Shown here piece by piece: positions 36,083-45,477 of a DNA stretch of 64,000 nt; the stretch's first letter is position 1; the number at the start of each line of letters is the position of its first letter. The stretch is from contig NZ_CAMJOS010000006.1 of NCBI RefSeq assembly GCF_946407605.1, forward strand, positions 62,001 to 126,000. The letters run 5' to 3'. Source of the stretch: an uncultured Prevotella sp. Its GTDB lineage: Bacteria; Bacteroidota; Bacteroidia; Bacteroidales; Bacteroidaceae. The notes under the pieces were generated by a model. That model worked only from the letters and a program-made list of their open reading frames with translations. It was not told where the DNA came from and did not search any database. A program made the position numbers and the translations under genes.

Positions 36083-38107
36083 ATGCGCAAACTTTTCACC
36101 ATATTATATATAGGGTTCATCGGCCTGCTCGTAGTAGGATGCGGTGCTGAGGGTGCCATGAAGAAGGGCGATAAGTTCTTCGAGCTGGGTGAGTACTATG
36201 ATGCTGCAACCCAGTATAAGAAGGCCTATGCACACACCAAGGCGAAGGAAAAGCCGCTGCGAGGACAGAGAGCCCTGAAGATGGCGGACTGCTATCGTCG
36301 CATCAACTATACACAGAAGGCCATCGCTGCCTATAACAATGCTGTTCGCTATAAGCAGGCGGACTCGACCGCTGTGTTCCATTTGGCACGTCTGCAACTG
36401 AAGAACGGCTCTTATAAGGATGCAGAGAAGACCTTTACGCTGCTACTTGACTCGATGCCCAACAATATACTGGTGAAAAACGGACTGCAGAGTGCCAAGA
36501 TGATTCCACAATGGAAGGCGGAAGCCGAGTATTCGGGCTATGAGGTGAAGAAGCAGGAGCTGTTTAACTCCAGACGAGCAGAATACTCGCCCATGTTGGC
36601 AGGCGACGATTACTCACAACTGTATTTCTCTTCAACACGAAATCAGGCCAGAGGCGACGAGCTGAGTGGCATCACAGGCACGAAAAATGCTGATATCTTC
36701 ATGTCGCAGATGGACGATAAAGGCAAGTGGTCAAAACCGGAAGTTATTGATAGTGAACTGAATACGGAGCTAGACGAGGGCGCATGCGCCTTTACGCCAG
36801 ACTTCAAGACGATGTATCTGACCATCTGTCGCACAGACCCCACCTACCCCCGCTATGCACAGATTGCCACCTCGCAGCGCAGCGATGCCTCGTGGGGCAA
36901 GGCCACACCACTGGAGATCACACGTGACACGCTATCCACCTTTGCACATCCTGCCATCTCGCCTGATGGCATGTGGCTCTATTTCGTCAGCGATATGCCT
37001 GGCGGCATGGGTGGCTACGACATCTGGCGCGTGGAGATAAATGCTCGTGGTATGGGTGGTGTAGAGAATCTGGGAGCGCCCATCAACACGCCTGGCAACG
37101 AGATGTTTCCTACGTTCCGTCCCAATGGCGACCTGTATTTCTCGAGCGACGGACACCCAGGATTCGGAGGTCTCGACATCTTTATTGCACAGCCCGATAC
37201 CACCCATTGGGAGCTGGAGCACCCTGGGGCACCACTTAACTCTGCTGGCGATGATTTCGGTATGACGTTCGAGGGTCTTCACAATCGCGGCTACTTCTGC
37301 TCGAACAGAGGTGATGCTCGCGGTTGGGACCATATCTTCTCGTTTGAGAAGCACGAGGTGGTGCAGACAGTGAAAGGCTGGGTGTATGAGAAAGACGGCT
37401 ACGAACTACCTGAGGCACAGGTATATATGGTAGGCAACGATGGCACTAACCTGAAGCTCAGCGTCAGAGGCGACGGTTCGTTTACAGAGTATATCAAGCC
37501 AGGAGTAGACTACGTATTCCTGGGTACCTGCAAGGGATACCTAAACCATAAGGAAGAGCTAAGGGTAGAACCTGTATTGGAGTCAGAGGAGTATGTGTTG
37601 CAGTTCCCGTTGGCATCAATCACAGCCCCCGTGCTCATCGACAATATCTTCTATGACTTCGACAAAGCCACCCTGCGACCTGAGTCGACAGAGGCATTGG
37701 ACAAGTTGATAGAGCTGTTGAACGAAAATCCCAACGTGACGATAGAGCTGAGCGCACATACCGACTATCGCGGCTCTGAGGCGTATAACGAACGACTATC
37801 GCAGAAACGTGCAGAGAGTGTGGTGAACTACCTGATAGAACATGGTATTGACGAAGCACGACTGCAACCTGTGGGCTATGGCAAGATGAAGCCTAAGACC
37901 ATCAAACGCAAGTTGACGGAGAAGTACGACTGGCTGAAAGAGGGCGACGTACTGACGGAAGAGTTTATACGCGCCATCGATGATGAGGAGAAGCAGGAGG
38001 TGCTGAACCAGTTGAACCGTCGTACGGAGTTCAAGGTTCTGCGCACCACCTATGGTATGGACCTTATACCTGCAGCCTCCACATCCGCTGAGTCAGATCA
38101 ACAATAA
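36083..38107 (+). CDS. OmpA-family protein with TPR, PD40/WD40-like and CRD regions; PorE-like T9SS component
   Basis: Lipobox VVGC; TPR; PD40-like repeats (AISPDGMWLYFVSDMPGGMGGYDIW, TFRPNGDLYFSSDGHPGFGGLDIF); CRD; OmpA domain NVTIELSAHTDYRGSEAYNERLSQKRAESVVNYLIEHGI. Confidence 0.88.
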   Translation: MRKLFTILYIGFIGLLVVGCGAEGAMKKGDKFFELGEYYDAATQYKKAYAHTKAKEKPLRGQRALKMADCYRRINYTQKAIAAYNNAVRYKQADSTAVFHLARLQLKNGSYKDAEKTFTLLLDSMPNNILVKNGLQSAKMIPQWKAEAEYSGYEVKKQELFNSRRAEYSPMLAGDDYSQLYFSSTRNQARGDELSGITGTKNADIFMSQMDDKGKWSKPEVIDSELNTELDEGACAFTPDFKTMYLTICRTDPTYPRYAQIATSQRSDASWGKATPLEITRDTLSTFAHPAISPDGMWLYFVSDMPGGMGGYDIWRVEINARGMGGVENLGAPINTPGNEMFPTFRPNGDLYFSSDGHPGFGGLDIFIAQPDTTHWELEHPGAPLNSAGDDFGMTFEGLHNRGYFCSNRGDARGWDHIFSFEKHEVVQTVKGWVYEKDGYELPEAQVYMVGNDGTNLKLSVRGDGSFTEYIKPGVDYVFLGTCKGYLNHKEELRVEPVLESEEYVLQFPLASITAPVLIDNIFYDFDKATLRPESTEALDKLIELLNENPNVTIELSAHTDYRGSEAYNERLSQKRAESVVNYLIEHGIDEARLQPVGYGKMKPKTIKRKLTEKYDWLKEGDVLTEEFIRAIDDEEKQEVLNQLNRRTEFKVLRTTYGMDLIPAASTSAESDQQ

Positions 38108-38402
38108 GCCAGCAACCCAGCATACCCAGCACCATAAAGAATGGTATGGGATGGATGTTTTGCGACACCATGCGTGCCAGCGATACCAAGCTGACAATCA
38201 GCGGTTCCCAACCACGATAGACCACAAATAATATGAGGCCAACGGCCAGGCAGAACGCTGTCCAATAATGCGACAGCTGAATTGACTTGTCAGGCAAGCA
38301 GCTCAGCACACGCTCCGTAAATCCATTGTCTTCTATCTGCTGCTGACGAGCAGGCTCGAAGAACTGTTGCAGTAGTTTATCATCTATTTCCGTCATATCC
38401 AT
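38064..38402 (-). CDS. Small membrane protein (DUF5056-like) cotranscribed with ECF sigma factor
   Basis: 112 aa, MTEIDDKLLQQFFEPARQQQIEDNGFTERVLSCLP..., two TM segments; 3' end overlaps the convergent OmpA gene. Confidence 0.7.
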   Translation of the reverse strand: MDMTEIDDKLLQQFFEPARQQQIEDNGFTERVLSCLPDKSIQLSHYWTAFCLAVGLILFVVYRGWEPLIVSLVSLARMVSQNIHPIPFFMVLGMLGCWLIVDLTQRMWRLQV

Positions 38403-38946
38403 TTTCTTTAAGGTAAGTAGTCAGTTTCTCTTTTCCCCTGCGCAAATGCGATTTCACCGTATTGGCAGGCATCTTTAATATTTTCGCTATCTCGTCAATT
38501 GAGTAGCCTTCTATCAGTTGCAGCGTCACGCAGGCCCGTTCGTCCTCCTTCAGTTGAGCCAGCGCGGTGCTAATATCCATCTTCAGTTGACTGGTTGATG
38601 ATGATACATGACCAGAAGCCAACTCCGTCTTGGAGTCTATACTCCCTTCACCATTCACCAGATACTTTTCACCATCTTTTCTCTTGTAATCGTAAAAAAC
38701 ATTATACGCAATGCGGAAGAGCCACGTTTGAAACGAAGCCACGCCGCGAAACTGCGTGATGTGCGTGTAAGCCTTCAGGAACGTGTCCTGAGCGAGGTCG
38801 TCACAGAGCGACTCGTCACCCAACGTCAGGTTGAGCAGAAACCTGCGCACAGGCGACTGATACTTCCTCACCAGCTGGTCAAAGGCCCGCCGATTGTGGA
38901 ACACAGCCACCTGGGCAACAAGGGATATGTCACTGAGCGAGTCCAT
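38380..38946 (-). CDS. ECF RNA polymerase sigma-70 factor
   Basis: FDQLVRKYQSPVRRFLLNLTLGDESLCDDLAQDTFLKAYTHITQFRG..FQTWLFRIAYNVFYDYKRK...IEGYSIDEIAKILKMPANTVKSHLRRGKEKL. Confidence 0.93.
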   Translation of the reverse strand: MDSLSDISLVAQVAVFHNRRAFDQLVRKYQSPVRRFLLNLTLGDESLCDDLAQDTFLKAYTHITQFRGVASFQTWLFRIAYNVFYDYKRKDGEKYLVNGEGSIDSKTELASGHVSSSTSQLKMDISTALAQLKEDERACVTLQLIEGYSIDEIAKILKMPANTVKSHLRRGKEKLTTYLKENGYDGNR

Positions 38947-38954
38947 CGTGAGTA

Positions 38955-39617
38955 TTATGCGTCTTCGCCTTCAGGATTGTTATTATTCTGATTGTTCTGA
39001 TTGAAAAGCTGGTCGTGCAGCGCTTGCTCCTGGCGCTTCTGACGGGCATTATAGCCTATCACCAGGTTGCCGCAGCCAATGAGCAAGATGAGTGCGCCGA
39101 TGGCGATGCCAAACTTACCAAGGATGAAGTACAGCAGGATAGCGAGACCCACACCCAGGAACATCTGTTTGATACCTTTATTCCACAGGTAGTCGTCGCG
39201 GTTGGCAATGGGCGACACAATATGAGGAGGCAGCGGTTTGCCGTTCTTGACAGCCATTTCCATCAGTCGCATCTTGTCCTTGCGGCTCTTATAGACGAAG
39301 TAGAGAATCAATCCAATAAGAGCGATAGGTGCAACGATAAAGATAAGGATGAGGACGAGGAAGAAGACCAGCACACCGCCCAGGGCTTCTACCAAGCCTT
39401 CGTCAGCGCCTACAAAATCGGAGAACGAACCAGAGTAGTTATAGTCCACATCTTCGTCTTCATCCCAGTTCCATTCATCATCATAAGCTGATTCACTCGT
39501 TGTCGTGTCTGAATACACAACCACCTCATCTACAGAGTCTTTCGGCGCCTTTGGGGCCGCCATCGATGTTGCCTGAAGGGCGAACATCATTGCCAAAGCC
39601 ATAAGAATCTTTTTCAT
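38955..39617 (-). CDS. Membrane protein of unknown function (DUF6249-like)
   Basis: MKKILMALAMMFALQATSMAAP..., TM segments, NRDDYLWNKGIKQMFLGVGLAILLYFILGKFGIAIGALILLIGCGNLVIGY. Confidence 0.65.
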   Translation of the reverse strand: MKKILMALAMMFALQATSMAAPKAPKDSVDEVVVYSDTTTSESAYDDEWNWDEDEDVDYNYSGSFSDFVGADEGLVEALGGVLVFFLVLILIFIVAPIALIGLILYFVYKSRKDKMRLMEMAVKNGKPLPPHIVSPIANRDDYLWNKGIKQMFLGVGLAILLYFILGKFGIAIGALILLIGCGNLVIGYNARQKRQEQALHDQLFNQNNQNNNNPEGEDA

Positions 39618-39716
39618 AATCATATTGTTTTTTAATTTCTTTCTGAACGTTTGACGAAACTTTAATCGTAAAAGTTGCACAAAGATAAGATTTTTTTCTT
39701 AATTTTGCAAGCGAAT

Positions 39717-40961
39717 ATGCAATTACCTGACGAATTTGTATGCAAAACCTGCGACTTGATGGGACAGGAACGCTTCGAACGCTATCTGCAGTCGTTCGAT
39801 GAGGAGCCTCCCGTCAGCATTCGTCTAAACCCCAAGAAAACATCTGACGACAGATGGCAAATGGCAGATAAGGCCGAGCCTGTGCCCTGGTGTCGCAACG
39901 CCTACTATCTGAGCAAGCGCCCCAATTTCACCTTCGACCCGCTGTTTCATGCAGGCTGCTACTATGTGCAGGAGGCCGCTTCGATGTTTATCGACGAGGC
40001 CCTTCGCCAACATCTTCCCTCTGACATCAGCCATCTCGCATCACTCGATATGTGTGCTGCCCCAGGCGGCAAGTCAACACTCCTGCGTGCTGCACTACCC
40101 CAAGACAGCGTGCTCTATAGCAACGAGCCCATCCGCAATCGTGCCAGCATCCTGCTGGAGAACGTGCAGAAGTGGGGCTACGAGCATCATTTCGTCACCA
40201 ACCTCTACCCAAAGGACTATCGCAAGGCGAAAATGCATTTCGACCTTATCCTCTGCGATGTGCCCTGCTCTGGCGAAGGCATGTTCCGCAAGGACGAGGC
40301 CACCATCAAGGAATGGAGCCCTCAGAACGTGGAGAAATGCTGGCAACTGCAGCGCGAGATAGTGAGCGACGCCTGGCAATGCTTGAATGAGGGTGGCATC
40401 CTTATATATAGTACGTGTACCTTTAATACAAAGGAAAACGAGGAGAACGTGCGCTGGATGATGGAAGAGCTGGGTGCCGAGGTGCTACCCATAGAGACAA
40501 AAGCCGAATGGCACATCACTGGCTCGCTTCTCGAAGGTTTCCATGAGCCAGTCTATCGATTCATCCCAGGCATCACCCGCAGCGAGGGCCTCTTTGCCTG
40601 CGTTTTAAGAAAAGGAAGTTTCAAAAGTGTTCCCCCATTGGGAAAAACTTGTTCCTCCATGGGGAAAAAACTATTCCTCCAAAGGGAAAAAACTATTTCT
40701 CCTATGGAAACAAATCAGATACACGCTGACGTGCCCCATGTGGAGCTGTCCTACCAGCAGGCGATGGCCTATCTGCGCGGCGAAGCCCTTCATTTGCCTG
40801 AAGAAACGCCACGCGGCGAGGTGGAGGCATGCTTCATGGGACAGTCATTAGGGCTGGCAAAGAACATTGGCACTCGCGCCAACAACCTCTACCCCAAGCC
40901 TTGGAGAATAAAGACAACACATATCCCCAACGAATACGAACCAATAATAAAACAGATATGA
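39717..40961 (+). CDS. RsmF/NOL1-NOP2-Sun family rRNA cytosine-C5 methyltransferase
   Basis: [45 protein letters not shown]...[18 protein letters not shown]...[23 protein letters not shown]. Confidence 0.92.
   Translation: MQLPDEFVCKTCDLMGQERFERYLQSFDEEPPVSIRLNPKKTSDDRWQMADKAEPVPWCRNAYYLSKRPNFTFDPLFHAGCYYVQEAASMFIDEALRQHLPSDISHLASLDMCAAPGGKSTLLRAALPQDSVLYSNEPIRNRASILLENVQKWGYEHHFVTNLYPKDYRKAKMHFDLILCDVPCSGEGMFRKDEATIKEWSPQNVEKCWQLQREIVSDAWQCLNEGGILIYSTCTFNTKENEENVRWMMEELGAEVLPIETKAEWHITGSLLEGFHEPVYRFIPGITRSEGLFACVLRKGSFKSVPPLGKTCSSMGKKLFLQREKTISPMETNQIHADVPHVELSYQQAMAYLRGEALHLPEETPRGEVEACFMGQSLGLAKNIGTRANNLYPKPWRIKTTHIPNEYEPIIKQI
40629..40716 (+). repeat. 22-nt imperfect tandem repeat x4 inside the RsmF-family gene
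   Basis: gttcccccattgggaaaaactt / gttcctccatggggaaaaaact / attcctccaaagggaaaaaact / atttctcctatggaaacaaatc. Confidence 0.88.
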
Positions 40962-41752
40962 AGCAATACTTAGACATACTTGACCGCATTCTGAAGGAAG
41001 GTGCACAGAAGGGCGACCGCACAGGCACTGGCACCCTGAGCATCTTTGGCACCCAAAGCCGATATAATCTGGCAGAGGGTTTCCCGTTGTTGACCACGAA
41101 GAAACTCTATCTGAAGGGTATCATCTATGAACTGCTCTGGTTTCTGAAAGGCAGCACCAACATCAAGTACCTGCAGGACAACAACGTACACATCTGGGAC
41201 GAGTGGGCTGACGAGAATGGCGAGCTGGGACCTATCTATGGACACCAGTGGCGCTCATGGCCTGACTACGATGGAGGCACCATCGACCAGATACAGTATG
41301 TGGTGGACCAGATTAAGAACAACCCCAACTCACGCCGCATGATTGTCTCAGCATGGAATGTGGCAGAGGTCAACAAGATGGCACTGCCTCCTTGTCACAC
41401 CATCTTCCAGTTCTATGTGGCTGACGGAAAGCTGTCGCTGCAGCTCTATCAGCGCTCTGCCGACACCTTCCTGGGTGTGCCCTTCAACATCGCATCGTAT
41501 GCGCTGCTCTGCATGATGATGGCTCAGGTTTGCGGACTGCAGCCTGGTGAGTTTATCCACACCACTGGCGACACCCACCTCTATCTGAACCACCTGGAGC
41601 AGGCCCGTCTGCAGCTGACACGTGAGCCTCGTAAGTTACCCACGATGAAGATCAATCCTGACGTGAAGAATATCTTCGACTTCAAATACGAAGACTTCCA
41701 ACTGGAGGGCTACGACCCCTGGCCACATATCAAGGCCGAGGTATCGGTATAA
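40958..41752 (+). CDS. thyA: Thymidylate synthase
   Basis: [72 protein letters not shown]...[12 protein letters not shown]. Confidence 0.97.
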   Translation: MKQYLDILDRILKEGAQKGDRTGTGTLSIFGTQSRYNLAEGFPLLTTKKLYLKGIIYELLWFLKGSTNIKYLQDNNVHIWDEWADENGELGPIYGHQWRSWPDYDGGTIDQIQYVVDQIKNNPNSRRMIVSAWNVAEVNKMALPPCHTIFQFYVADGKLSLQLYQRSADTFLGVPFNIASYALLCMMMAQVCGLQPGEFIHTTGDTHLYLNHLEQARLQLTREPRKLPTMKINPDVKNIFDFKYEDFQLEGYDPWPHIKAEVSV

Positions 41753-41792
41753 ACAAGAAAAGAAAAATCCATTATTCATAATTATAGCTTAT

Positions 41793-43292
41793 ATGAACAG
41801 AAAACTATTTGTTATCCTTTTCAGTCTGATTTGCTGCTGCGCTATTTATGCACAGGAGAAGAGCGAACTTCAGAAACAAGCCGAGGCCGTAGATGCCTCG
41901 CAGAATATTGCGAAAGCACGCTCGCTGTATATCCGCGCCTTTGACGACTATGCCGCCAAGGGACAGACGAAGCAGGGTGTGGAGTGTGGTGTCAAAGCCG
42001 CTGCATTGTATTACAAAGAGAGCCTCTACAAAGAGTCGTTCGAGTTGCTGCGTCGCATAGACCAAGCGATTAATGCAGACCGCAAAGCGGCCAACAGTCA
42101 GAAGGCTGGCATGCATTACTGGGTCACCAAGGAGCGTATGCAGATGTACATCAAGATGAGACGTAGCGAGAGCGCCAAAGAGCATCTGAACACGATGGAA
42201 AACTATGCCAAACAGGCTAGCGACGAAACGCTGAACGACGACCTGCTCTATAGCAAAGCCATCTTCTACTACACCTTCGGACAGAATGCCGAGGGTAATG
42301 CGGTATTCAAGGTGATGGCCGACAAGCTGACGGCATCGAAGGAATACAACAAGGTGGACGAGGTATATCAGACACTGATTGCCAACGGACGCCGCTCAGG
42401 TAATGCCAGTATGGTGGCACAGACCTACAGCAGCTATATTGTCTGGAAAGACTCTATCAATGCGCTGAAGGTGGCTGACCAGATCGGGGCACTGAACAAG
42501 CAGATTGCTGACCACGAGGCCACGATAGAAGAGAAGGACAGCTCGCTGAGCTCACGTCAGGCCATGATTGTGAGTCTGGGTATCCTCGCTGCCATCCTCG
42601 CTGGTGCGCTGGTAGTAGGCGCCATCATCCTCATGCGCTTCATCGTGCTCACCCGCAAGCAGAAGAAGACCATCAACCTGGCTAACGAGACCAACGCCCT
42701 GAAGGCTAAGTTCATCAGTAACATCGCAGCCCACCTGGAGCCAGAACTAAAGAAACTGGACACCAACAACGCCAACGTCAAGGCTATGCTGGAATTCTCA
42801 AATCACATACAGACACTCTCAGATCTGGAGAACACGCCCAGCGACAGCATCGTGCTGGAGGAAACACAGGTACAGCCCTTCTGCGAGGCACTCATCGACC
42901 AGATTCGCGACAAGGTGAAGAACGGAGTCAACATCACCGTTAACGCCCAGAAGATGAGCGTCAGCCTCAACAAGAAATATGTGTCGCACATCCTGCTCCA
43001 CCTGCTGGAGAACGCAGCTATCTACACACCTGAGGGCGGCACCGTTTGTCTGGAGTTCAAGAAACGCAGTCCCCACACCTATCAGTTCCTGGTGTCAGAC
43101 ACAGGTCAGATTATCCCAGAAGAGAAGCGCGAGGATGTGTTCAAGCCCTTCCTCGAGATACACGACCTGACCACAGGCGACGGACTGGGACTGCCCATCT
43201 GTAAGCAGATGGCGCTGAAGATGAATGGCGACCTGGAGATTGATCCAAAGTTCACCAAGGGTACACGCTTCGTGTTAGACCTACACGTGTAA
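41793..43292 (+). CDS. Membrane histidine kinase-like ATPase with periplasmic TPR-like region
   Basis: Signal peptide, helical repeats, TM (MIVSLGILAAILAGALVVGAIILMRFIV), C-terminal HATPase_c (LLHLLENAAIYTPEGGTVCLEF...DTGQIIPEEKREDVFKPF...GDGLGLPICKQMALKMNGDLEI). Confidence 0.87.
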   Translation: MNRKLFVILFSLICCCAIYAQEKSELQKQAEAVDASQNIAKARSLYIRAFDDYAAKGQTKQGVECGVKAAALYYKESLYKESFELLRRIDQAINADRKAANSQKAGMHYWVTKERMQMYIKMRRSESAKEHLNTMENYAKQASDETLNDDLLYSKAIFYYTFGQNAEGNAVFKVMADKLTASKEYNKVDEVYQTLIANGRRSGNASMVAQTYSSYIVWKDSINALKVADQIGALNKQIADHEATIEEKDSSLSSRQAMIVSLGILAAILAGALVVGAIILMRFIVLTRKQKKTINLANETNALKAKFISNIAAHLEPELKKLDTNNANVKAMLEFSNHIQTLSDLENTPSDSIVLEETQVQPFCEALIDQIRDKVKNGVNITVNAQKMSVSLNKKYVSHILLHLLENAAIYTPEGGTVCLEFKKRSPHTYQFLVSDTGQIIPEEKREDVFKPFLEIHDLTTGDGLGLPICKQMALKMNGDLEIDPKFTKGTRFVLDLHV

Positions 43293-43340
43293 TTCTGCAT
43301 CAAAATATGATGCATGCATTATTAATTCTTCATTAACAAG

Positions 43341-43820
43341 ATGATAAGTATGATTGCTGCCGTAGCGCGCAACCGCGCTATTGGCTTCGAGAACAAACTG
43401 ATATACTGGCTGCCTAACGACCTAAAGCGCTTCAAGGCGCTAACCACAGGCCACACCATCGTGATGGGACGCAAGACCTTTGAGAGTCTGCCGAAAGGAG
43501 CACTTCCCAATCGTCGTAACTGCGTGCTGACACGCAGCACAGAGCAGTTGCCTGGCTGCGAGTGCTTCAAGGACTGGGACAGTTTCATCGCCTCGTGTCA
43601 GCCTGACGAGGACATATATATAATAGGTGGTGCCAGTCTCTATAGCGGACTGATTGACAAGGCCCAGCGCCTGTGTCTCACAGAGATTGACGATACCCCA
43701 GCACAGGCTGACACCTTCTTCCCAGACTACAGCGAATGGAAGGAGACGTGGCGCGAAGACCATGCTACAGACGAGAAGCATGCCTTTGCCTATAGCTTTG
43801 TGGATTATGTCAGAAGTTAA
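43341..43820 (+). CDS. folA: Dihydrofolate reductase
   Basis: MISMIAAVARNRAIGFENKLIYWLPNDLKRFKALTTGHTIVMGRKTFESLPKGALPNRRNCVLTR. Confidence 0.96.
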   Translation: MISMIAAVARNRAIGFENKLIYWLPNDLKRFKALTTGHTIVMGRKTFESLPKGALPNRRNCVLTRSTEQLPGCECFKDWDSFIASCQPDEDIYIIGGASLYSGLIDKAQRLCLTEIDDTPAQADTFFPDYSEWKETWREDHATDEKHAFAYSFVDYVRS

Positions 43821-43862
43821 GGAGTTAAGAAGTAAAGACGATAGAATAACAAAAACTGAGTT

Positions 43863-45026
43863 ATGAGTGAGTATCAGTATCATATCTTTTCACCATATAG
43901 GGTTTGCCCGCTGGGTGCCCATGTGGACCACCAGCACGGACTGGTGACAGGTTTCGCCATAGACAAGGGTGTGGACCTGTGGTTCAATATCAACAACAAT
44001 GGTCACGTGCATCTGGTATCGAAGACGTTTGAGGGCGAGGTGAACTTCGAGGTGGATGCTCCCTCACAGGTGAAGGAGCACCATTGGGGCGACTATGCCC
44101 GTGGTGCGAAATATGCGCTGAAGAAACGCTTCGAACTGAAAAACGGTATCGACGGCGTCATCCAAGGATCGCTGCCTGTAGGTGGCCTGTCATCATCAGC
44201 GGCAGTCCTCATCGCCTATGTGATGGCATTCTCAAAGGCCAACGGTATCACGCTGCAGCCTTTCGAGGTGGTGCAGATTGCCTCTGAGGCAGAGCGCGAG
44301 TATATTGGACTGAACAACGGACTGCTGGACCAGGCATGCATCGCCTTGGGAAAGAAAGACGGACTGCTGTTCCTTGACTGCGACAGCAACGAATGGCGCA
44401 TCATCAAGCGTCATCCAGAGATGCCTGAATTCAAGATTGGCATCTTCTTCTCTGGACTCACACGTTCGCTGGTGAATAGCGACTACAACCTGCGTGTCTA
44501 TGAATGTAAGACGGCAGCATGGAACATGCTGGCTTATACGGAGCAGCCTTTGAAGACCTTCGACAAGACTTTTTTGCGTGATATCCCCAAGGCGACCTTC
44601 GAGAAGACACGCATCGCAATGCCAGCACGTTTTGCCCGTCGTGCTGAGCACTTCTATAGCGAGTATCGTCGTGTTCGTCAGGGTGTCACCGCTTGGGAGA
44701 CAGGTAACTTGAAGCTCTTCGGCAAGCTCAGCTTCGACTCGTGTGAGAGCTCTATCCATAACTACGAATGTGGTTCGCCTGAGCTCATCGCCATCTACGA
44801 AATCATGCGGCAGCTGCCTGGCGTCTATGGTGGACGCTTCTCTGGAGCTGGCTTCAAGGGTGCCTGTATTGCCCTCGTCGATCCTGCCCATACTACAGAC
44901 ATCGAGAAGGTGCTCACCCAACGCTATCTGGATCAGTTCCCTGAATACGAAAAGACCTTCCAAGTATTCTGGGTATCGCCTGACGACGGAGCAAGATTTG
45001 TAGACCCCCTCAATCCCCCTGCTTAG
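43863..45026 (+). CDS. Galactokinase / GHMP kinase family
   Basis: FSPYRVCPLGAHVDHQHGLVTGFAIDKGVDLWF...GSLPVGGLSSSAAVLIAYVMAFSKANGI...GRFSGAGFKGACIALVDP. C-term DPLNPPA and stop are encoded by a palindromic repeat. Confidence 0.9.
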   Translation: MSEYQYHIFSPYRVCPLGAHVDHQHGLVTGFAIDKGVDLWFNINNNGHVHLVSKTFEGEVNFEVDAPSQVKEHHWGDYARGAKYALKKRFELKNGIDGVIQGSLPVGGLSSSAAVLIAYVMAFSKANGITLQPFEVVQIASEAEREYIGLNNGLLDQACIALGKKDGLLFLDCDSNEWRIIKRHPEMPEFKIGIFFSGLTRSLVNSDYNLRVYECKTAAWNMLAYTEQPLKTFDKTFLRDIPKATFEKTRIAMPARFARRAEHFYSEYRRVRQGVTAWETGNLKLFGKLSFDSCESSIHNYECGSPELIAIYEIMRQLPGVYGGRFSGAGFKGACIALVDPAHTTDIEKVLTQRYLDQFPEYEKTFQVFWVSPDDGARFVDPLNPPA

Positions 45027-45035
45027 GGGGAAGCT
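45003..45035 (-). repeat. Palindromic element copy 1 (reverse orientation)
   Basis: gaccccctcaaTCCCCCTgcttAGGGGGAagct; reverse complement ttccccctaagcagggggattgagggggtc matches copies 2 and 3. Confidence 0.9.
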
Positions 45036-45036
45036 C

Positions 45037-45477
45037 TTGCCCCACACATTTTCCTATGATTACATGCAAAAAAGGGATGATTTAAAAGGGTCTAAGTGGA
45101 GGACTGCTGACCCAATGACATACGAATTATTAAAAGAGGATGCTCGAAGTAATCGTAAGAACATGACAGAAGCAGAAAGCATTTTCTGGTCGGTGGTGAA
45201 GAAGAATGCTTTAGGAGAACGTTGTTTAAGACAACATATTGTAGGAGATTATATAGTTGACTTTTTGTTCCGTAGGAGTAAAGTTATAGTAGAGATTGAT
45301 GGAGGTTATCACTTCACAAACGAGCAACAGGAAAACGATGCTCTACGTACTGATTGGCTTGAGCATCAAGGCTACAAAATAGTACGTTTTACAAATGAGC
45401 AGGTTCTATTTGATACTAACAAAGTAATTGAAATAATAAAAGTCTCCCTAAGCAGGGAGATTAGAGGGTCTTTATGA
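45037..45477 (+). CDS. DUF559 / Vsr-like PD-(D/E)XK endonuclease-domain protein
   Basis: NMTEAESIFWSVVKKNALGERCLRQHIVGDYIVDFLFRRSKVIVEIDGGYHFTNEQQENDALRTDWLEHQGYKIVRFTNEQVLFDTNKVIEII; AT-rich. Start at 45037 or the internal Met (45064). Confidence 0.88.
   Translation: MPHTFSYDYMQKRDDLKGSKWRTADPMTYELLKEDARSNRKNMTEAESIFWSVVKKNALGERCLRQHIVGDYIVDFLFRRSKVIVEIDGGYHFTNEQQENDALRTDWLEHQGYKIVRFTNEQVLFDTNKVIEIIKVSLSREIRGSL
45441..45471 (+). repeat. Palindromic element copy 2 (forward orientation) at the 3' end of the DUF559 ORF
   Basis: agTCTCCCTaagcAGGGAGAttagagggtc. Confidence 0.88.

Noticed and set aside
45014-45031. CCCCCTgcttAGGGGG palindromes as simple transcription terminators
   Set aside because: No T-run follows any copy, one copy is inside an ORF, and copies share extended flanking sequence (GAGGGGGTC).
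45037-45477. DUF559 ORF as part of a restriction-modification or defence system
   Set aside because: No methyltransferase, helicase or other defence gene nearby; the flanking palindromes point to a mobile element instead.
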